Below are positions 61,211-64,000 of a stretch of 64,000 nt of DNA, in pieces. Origin of the DNA: Aliiroseovarius sp. F47248L (GTDB lineage Bacteria; Pseudomonadota; Alphaproteobacteria; Rhodobacterales; Rhodobacteraceae); NCBI RefSeq assembly GCF_023016085.1, contig NZ_JALKBF010000001.1, positions 2,875,194-2,939,193 on the forward strand. Direction: 5' to 3'. The notes under the pieces are model-generated. The model was not told the DNA's origin. It was given only the letters and a program-made list of their open reading frames with translations, and did not search any database. A program made the position numbers and the translations under genes. Within the stretch, counting starts at the first letter, position 1, and each line of letters starts with the position of its first letter.

Positions 61211-62221
61211 ATGACAATTGCAGGCTATGGTGATCTCGCCAGTGCGTTCCAAACCCGCCACCTAACAGCGCAGATGAAGCAGGACATGGCACGTCTTGGG
61301 CAGGAGTTGTCGACCGGTCGCAAGGCGAGTTTGGCGAGCCATATTTCAGGGGATTTTGGCCCTGTGGCAGGCCTTGAGCATAGCCTTAAACTGCAATCCG
61401 CCTATGCGCAGAGCGTCAATGAAGCTGCGATAGTTCTGGCTGGTGCCCAAACCGTTCTGGGCAACGTCCAAGATCAAGCCGAGACACTGTCCGGCAACTT
61501 GCATCTTGCAATCAGTTCCCAGAATGCAGGATTGCTGCATACCACTGGGGTCGATGCGCGGGAACGGTTTGCGTCGGTGGTTTCGAGTCTGAACACAAGT
61601 CTCGGCGGACGAACGCTTTTTGCAGGGACGGCAACAGATGGACCGGCTCTGGCAGACGCCGACGCAATCTTATCAGACATAATGACCGCGATCTCTGGGG
61701 AAACCACAGCTGCTGGTGTCGCGGATCAGATCGACGATTGGTTCAAAACGTCGGGCGGCGGATTCGACATATCAGGCTATCAGGGTTCCAACCAAGACCT
61801 GGGGCCGTTTCGATTGAGCGATGGAGAAGTGGCGACGCTGTCTATCAAGGCAAACAATGCTGAAATACGCGATGTGTTGGCCGCCTTCGCTAAATCGGCG
61901 GTCATCGCTGAAGGGGCGTTGGCGGGCGATGCTGAGGCCCAGAAAGAGCTTTTGACGCGATCATCAAACGATCTTCTAAGCGTGATAGATGATCTGACCA
62001 GTATTCGGACGGGTGTTGGTCGCGTTGAGGCACGTATTGAAGAGAAAGCTGCGAGCAACGCTGCAGAAAAATCGGCGCTTGAGTTGTCATACAATCGGCT
62101 GACCGCAGCTGATCCGTTTGAGACGGCAACAGCATTGCAGGCGCTCTATGACCAGATGGAAAGCCTTTATACTGTGACCGCTCGCCTCTCAAACCTGAGC
62201 TTTGCGGATTATATGCGATGA
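61211..62221 (+). CDS. flgL: Flagellar hook-associated protein 3 FlgL
   Basis: A 336-residue flagellin-like junction protein. N-terminal helices (LGQELSTGRKASLASHISG), then GGRTLFAGTATDGPALADAD, then a C-terminal heptad helix (LELSYNRLTAADPFETATAL). ATG follows AGGAGAG. Its last codon overlaps the flgI start (ATGA), so the two are coupled. Confidence 0.93.
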   Translation: MTIAGYGDLASAFQTRHLTAQMKQDMARLGQELSTGRKASLASHISGDFGPVAGLEHSLKLQSAYAQSVNEAAIVLAGAQTVLGNVQDQAETLSGNLHLAISSQNAGLLHTTGVDARERFASVVSSLNTSLGGRTLFAGTATDGPALADADAILSDIMTAISGETTAAGVADQIDDWFKTSGGGFDISGYQGSNQDLGPFRLSDGEVATLSIKANNAEIRDVLAAFAKSAVIAEGALAGDAEAQKELLTRSSNDLLSVIDDLTSIRTGVGRVEARIEEKAASNAAEKSALELSYNRLTAADPFETATALQALYDQMESLYTVTARLSNLSFADYMR

Positions 62222-63321
62222 CCCGGCTTTTCATCTTCATGATCACAATGCTGTTTTCCATGTCCACCGCACAGGCGAATTCCGTGCGCATCAAGGATCT
62301 TGTGGAGTTTGATGGGGTGCGTGGCAACGATCTGGTAGGTTATGGGCTTGTAGTTGGTTTGAACGGCACCGGCGACGGCATTCGCAATGCGCCTTTCACC
62401 GAAGACATTATGTCAAACATTCTGGAGCGATTGGGCGTCAACATCACGGGCGAGCAGTTCCGTCCAAAGAACGTGGCCGCCGTTTTCGTCACCGCGGCCT
62501 TGCCGCCCTTCGCCCGCGCCGGATCGCGAATTGATGTGACGGTATCGGCTATCGGCGACGCGAAGAGTCTTTTGGGTGGTACGCTTATCATGACCCCACT
62601 GAATGCAGCGGATGGCGAAATTTATGCCGTTGGTCAGGGCACTATCATCGCCGGTGGCGCTGTTGTTGAAGGTGACGCAGGAAAGGTCACGCAAGGCGTT
62701 CCGACAAGTGGCGTCATTCCAAATGGCGCGCGTGTTGAGCAAGAGATCGACTTTGATTTTACTAAGCTGAAATCTATCCGGCTTGCGCTCAGAACACCGG
62801 ACTTTACCACGGCAGAACGCATCGAACGTGCGATCAATGCAAAGTTTGATCGCGTTGTATCGCGGATGTTGGATAGCGGTACAGTGGTCGTCGATATCAG
62901 CGCCACACGCGCAATCTCGCCCGCCCATGCCATTGGCACCATCGAAAATCTAGGCGTTGAACCTGAACGCAAAGCCAAGGTCGTCATAGATCAGCGGTCG
63001 GGCACCATCGTTATGGGCTCGGACGTGCGGATCAGTCGGGTTGCAGTCTCGCAAGGCAATCTGACGCTTCGGATTCAGGAAGCGCCAGTTGTCGTGCAGC
63101 CCAACCCGTTCTCGAATGGAGAACCGATCTTGGTGCCACGAACCAATGTTGGTCTTGAAGAAGAGCCAGGTATCGGCTTGGCCGAGGTGGATGGAGGAGC
63201 TTCACTATCGGACGTGATCGCTGGGCTTAATGCGCTAGGGGTCGCACCGCGAGATCTTATCGACATTCTCAAAAGCATCAAAGCCGCAGGTGCGCTCCAC
63301 GCTGATTTTGTGGTCCGCTGA
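62218..63321 (+). CDS. flgI: Flagellar P-ring protein FlgI
   Basis: A 367-residue periplasmic ring protein with a Sec signal peptide (cleavage likely after AQA near residue 21). VRIKDLVEFDGVRGNDLVGYGLVVGLNGTG, DVTVSAIGDAKSLLGGTL and the closing ALGVAPRDLIDILKSIKAAGALHA, each read in parts, are diagnostic. Nothing flagellar follows it in the window; flgH and flgA are not here. Confidence 0.96.
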   Translation: MTRLFIFMITMLFSMSTAQANSVRIKDLVEFDGVRGNDLVGYGLVVGLNGTGDGIRNAPFTEDIMSNILERLGVNITGEQFRPKNVAAVFVTAALPPFARAGSRIDVTVSAIGDAKSLLGGTLIMTPLNAADGEIYAVGQGTIIAGGAVVEGDAGKVTQGVPTSGVIPNGARVEQEIDFDFTKLKSIRLALRTPDFTTAERIERAINAKFDRVVSRMLDSGTVVVDISATRAISPAHAIGTIENLGVEPERKAKVVIDQRSGTIVMGSDVRISRVAVSQGNLTLRIQEAPVVVQPNPFSNGEPILVPRTNVGLEEEPGIGLAEVDGGASLSDVIAGLNALGVAPRDLIDILKSIKAAGALHADFVVR

Positions 63322-63679
63322 TTTACTTCTACAGGTGTGGTTATCCGACCGAAACGAATACATGGCAGTTGCGTGTGACAACGCGCGCGCCGTGCTTTGT
63401 AAGTAAAAGACCACACGGCACCACGTATCATTAGCATTCGCGACTGCCTCTGGTCAGCCGATCGGGAAAACAGGGCGATGAACACAATTTTTTACTCGTT
63501 AGCGGCACGCGGCTTCGACCACCTGTTACCATGTTGCGCAAAGCAAAATCCCTGTTTCTTTTGATCGCCTTTCTGGTTTGAGCTTGTATTTCTCTTCAAT
63601 TCGGGCATAAATCCACAAAACTGTGAGAAATTGTGGCAATACCCGGAAGTCCGGCCCGACCACATATTTGGGGGCTGAT
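63322..63679. other. 358-base non-coding stretch after flgI
   Basis: No reading frame with recognisable content on either strand; the only frame of note (minus, 63492-63695, 67 codons) is unlike any family I know and has unusual residue content. The right half is visibly richer in A and T than the surrounding genes. It contains one inverted repeat near its end and must hold the DeoR-family promoter. I see no strong terminator for flgI. Confidence 0.6.
63613..63636. promoter_or_regulatory. Inverted repeat upstream of the DeoR-family gene
   Basis: CCACAA (63613-63618) and TTGTGG (63631-63636), perfect 6-bp arms with a 12-base spacer, 43 bases before the regulator start. Candidate autoregulatory site. 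Confidence 0.35.
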
Positions 63680-64000
63680 GTGACAAGTGAGGCAAAACAT
63701 TCCTATCGCGAGCTGGAATTGCTCGATGCCATTCGCAGGGTTGGGGGGTTCGCCAAAAACTCAGATCTTGCGAGTGCGCTGAATGTTTCGGAAGAAACCG
63801 TACGTCGCACGATCAAAGCCTTGTCAAAGACGGGATCGGTCGCACGGGTTCATGGTGGCGCCTATCTTGTCGGAACCCAGAGTGACCCGAGCTTTTTCCA
63901 GCGGATCGAACAATATGCGCGAGAGAAGCGCGCTGTCGCGCAAACCCTTGTGCGCGAGATTGAAGACGGTATGACTTTGTTTCTGGATGTCGGTAGCACC
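63680..64000 (+). CDS. DeoR/GlpR-family transcriptional regulator, partial
   Basis: The first 107 codons of a regulator cut by the window's right edge. The N-terminal winged helix is complete: LELLDAIRRVGGFAKNSDLA, LNVSEETVRRTIKALSKTG, ARVHGGAYL. The sugar-phosphate-sensing domain begins (REKRAVAQTLVREIEDGMTLFLDVGST). The GTG start at 63680 follows GGGGG and is the first plausible start in frame. Family ligands are phosphorylated sugars or glycerol-3-phosphate; targets probably lie to the right. Confidence 0.88.
   Translation, partial: MTSEAKHSYRELELLDAIRRVGGFAKNSDLASALNVSEETVRRTIKALSKTGSVARVHGGAYLVGTQSDPSFFQRIEQYAREKRAVAQTLVREIEDGMTLFLDVGST

Noticed and set aside
63492..63695. 67-codon minus-strand frame after flgI
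   Set aside because: No ribosome site or family resemblance, odd residue composition, and it overlaps the DeoR-family start.
1..64000. CRISPR arrays, prophage, insertion sequences or toxin-antitoxin pairs
   Set aside because: No spaced repeat arrays, transposase, integrase, phage structural or toxin-antitoxin motifs were seen anywhere in the window; the lone HNH gene is not enough.

Overview
The window reads as chromosome of a marine alphaproteobacterium of the Rhodobacteraceae (Roseobacter group). Support: a leuS-lptE-holA run, a Rhodobacter-type porin, a Rhodobacterales-style motB-flgE-flgK-flgL-flgI flagellar run, DUF3576, DUF2585 and DUF3833 proteins, and small conserved neighbours (Trm112-like, LON-substrate-domain protein, thioredoxin-TPR protein). 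Genes are dense, frequently overlap by 1 to 14 bases, and I see no transposase, integrase, phage module or CRISPR array.

Layout. 1-5.3 kb: tRNA-Arg(CCT), a GntR-type LacI regulator with two operators in front of it, an inositol-monophosphatase-family phosphatase, PmbA, an SDR plus a crotonase lacking its catalytic glutamates, and a small HNH protein. 5.3-14.3 kb: MscS channel, BaiN-type flavoprotein, GST, holA, lptE, leuS, a DUF3576 lipoprotein and a major porin with a strong terminator. 14.3-19.9 kb: YggS, L,D-transpeptidase, a RibA with a degenerate RibB-like N-terminus, an orphan OmpR-type response regulator, pterin carbinolamine dehydratase, a VIT transporter whose Shine-Dalgarno lies in a hairpin, and SoxR divergent from a VOC protein with a recognisable sox box. 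19.9-31.7 kb: xth, thioredoxin-TPR, LON-like, Trm112-like, UbiH-type hydroxylase, amidase, DapC, FtsK, RidA-like, LolA, SLT lipoprotein, HspQ. 31.7-36 kb: gamma-glutamyltransferase, an RsbW-like/STAS pair, thiolase, free-methionine-sulfoxide reductase.

36-43.6 kb is a probable N-methylated-amine catabolic locus: XRE-cupin regulator behind a perfect palindrome, GFA protein, two homologous ~815-residue dimethylglycine/sarcosine-dehydrogenase-type flavoenzymes flanking a GbdR-like AraC regulator, and a GNAT protein. 43.6-50.5 kb: RarD, RluA-type pseudouridine synthase, KAS III, DUF3833 lipoprotein, aldehyde dehydrogenase, 1-Cys peroxiredoxin, and a TetR regulator with tandem operators in front of a divergent small membrane protein. 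50.5-57.3 kb is a homogentisate locus: FAD hydroxylase, DUF2783 mini-protein, an MBL-fold protein with an altered metal motif, DUF2585, fumarylacetoacetase, maleylacetoacetate isomerase and homogentisate dioxygenase. The hydroxylase and dioxygenase promoters share the 9-mer TCGTTGCGA inside an inverted repeat, suggesting one regulon. 57.4-63.3 kb holds flagellar genes with CtrA-like boxes, ending at a 358-base non-coding stretch and a DeoR-family gene cut by the window edge.

The most promising material for new biology is the hydroxylase/DUF2783/MBL unit tied to the homogentisate operon by a shared operator, the two-flavoenzyme demethylation locus, and the hairpin occluding the VIT ribosome-binding site. 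Start sites, operators and terminators were called by eye; no searches or alignments were run.
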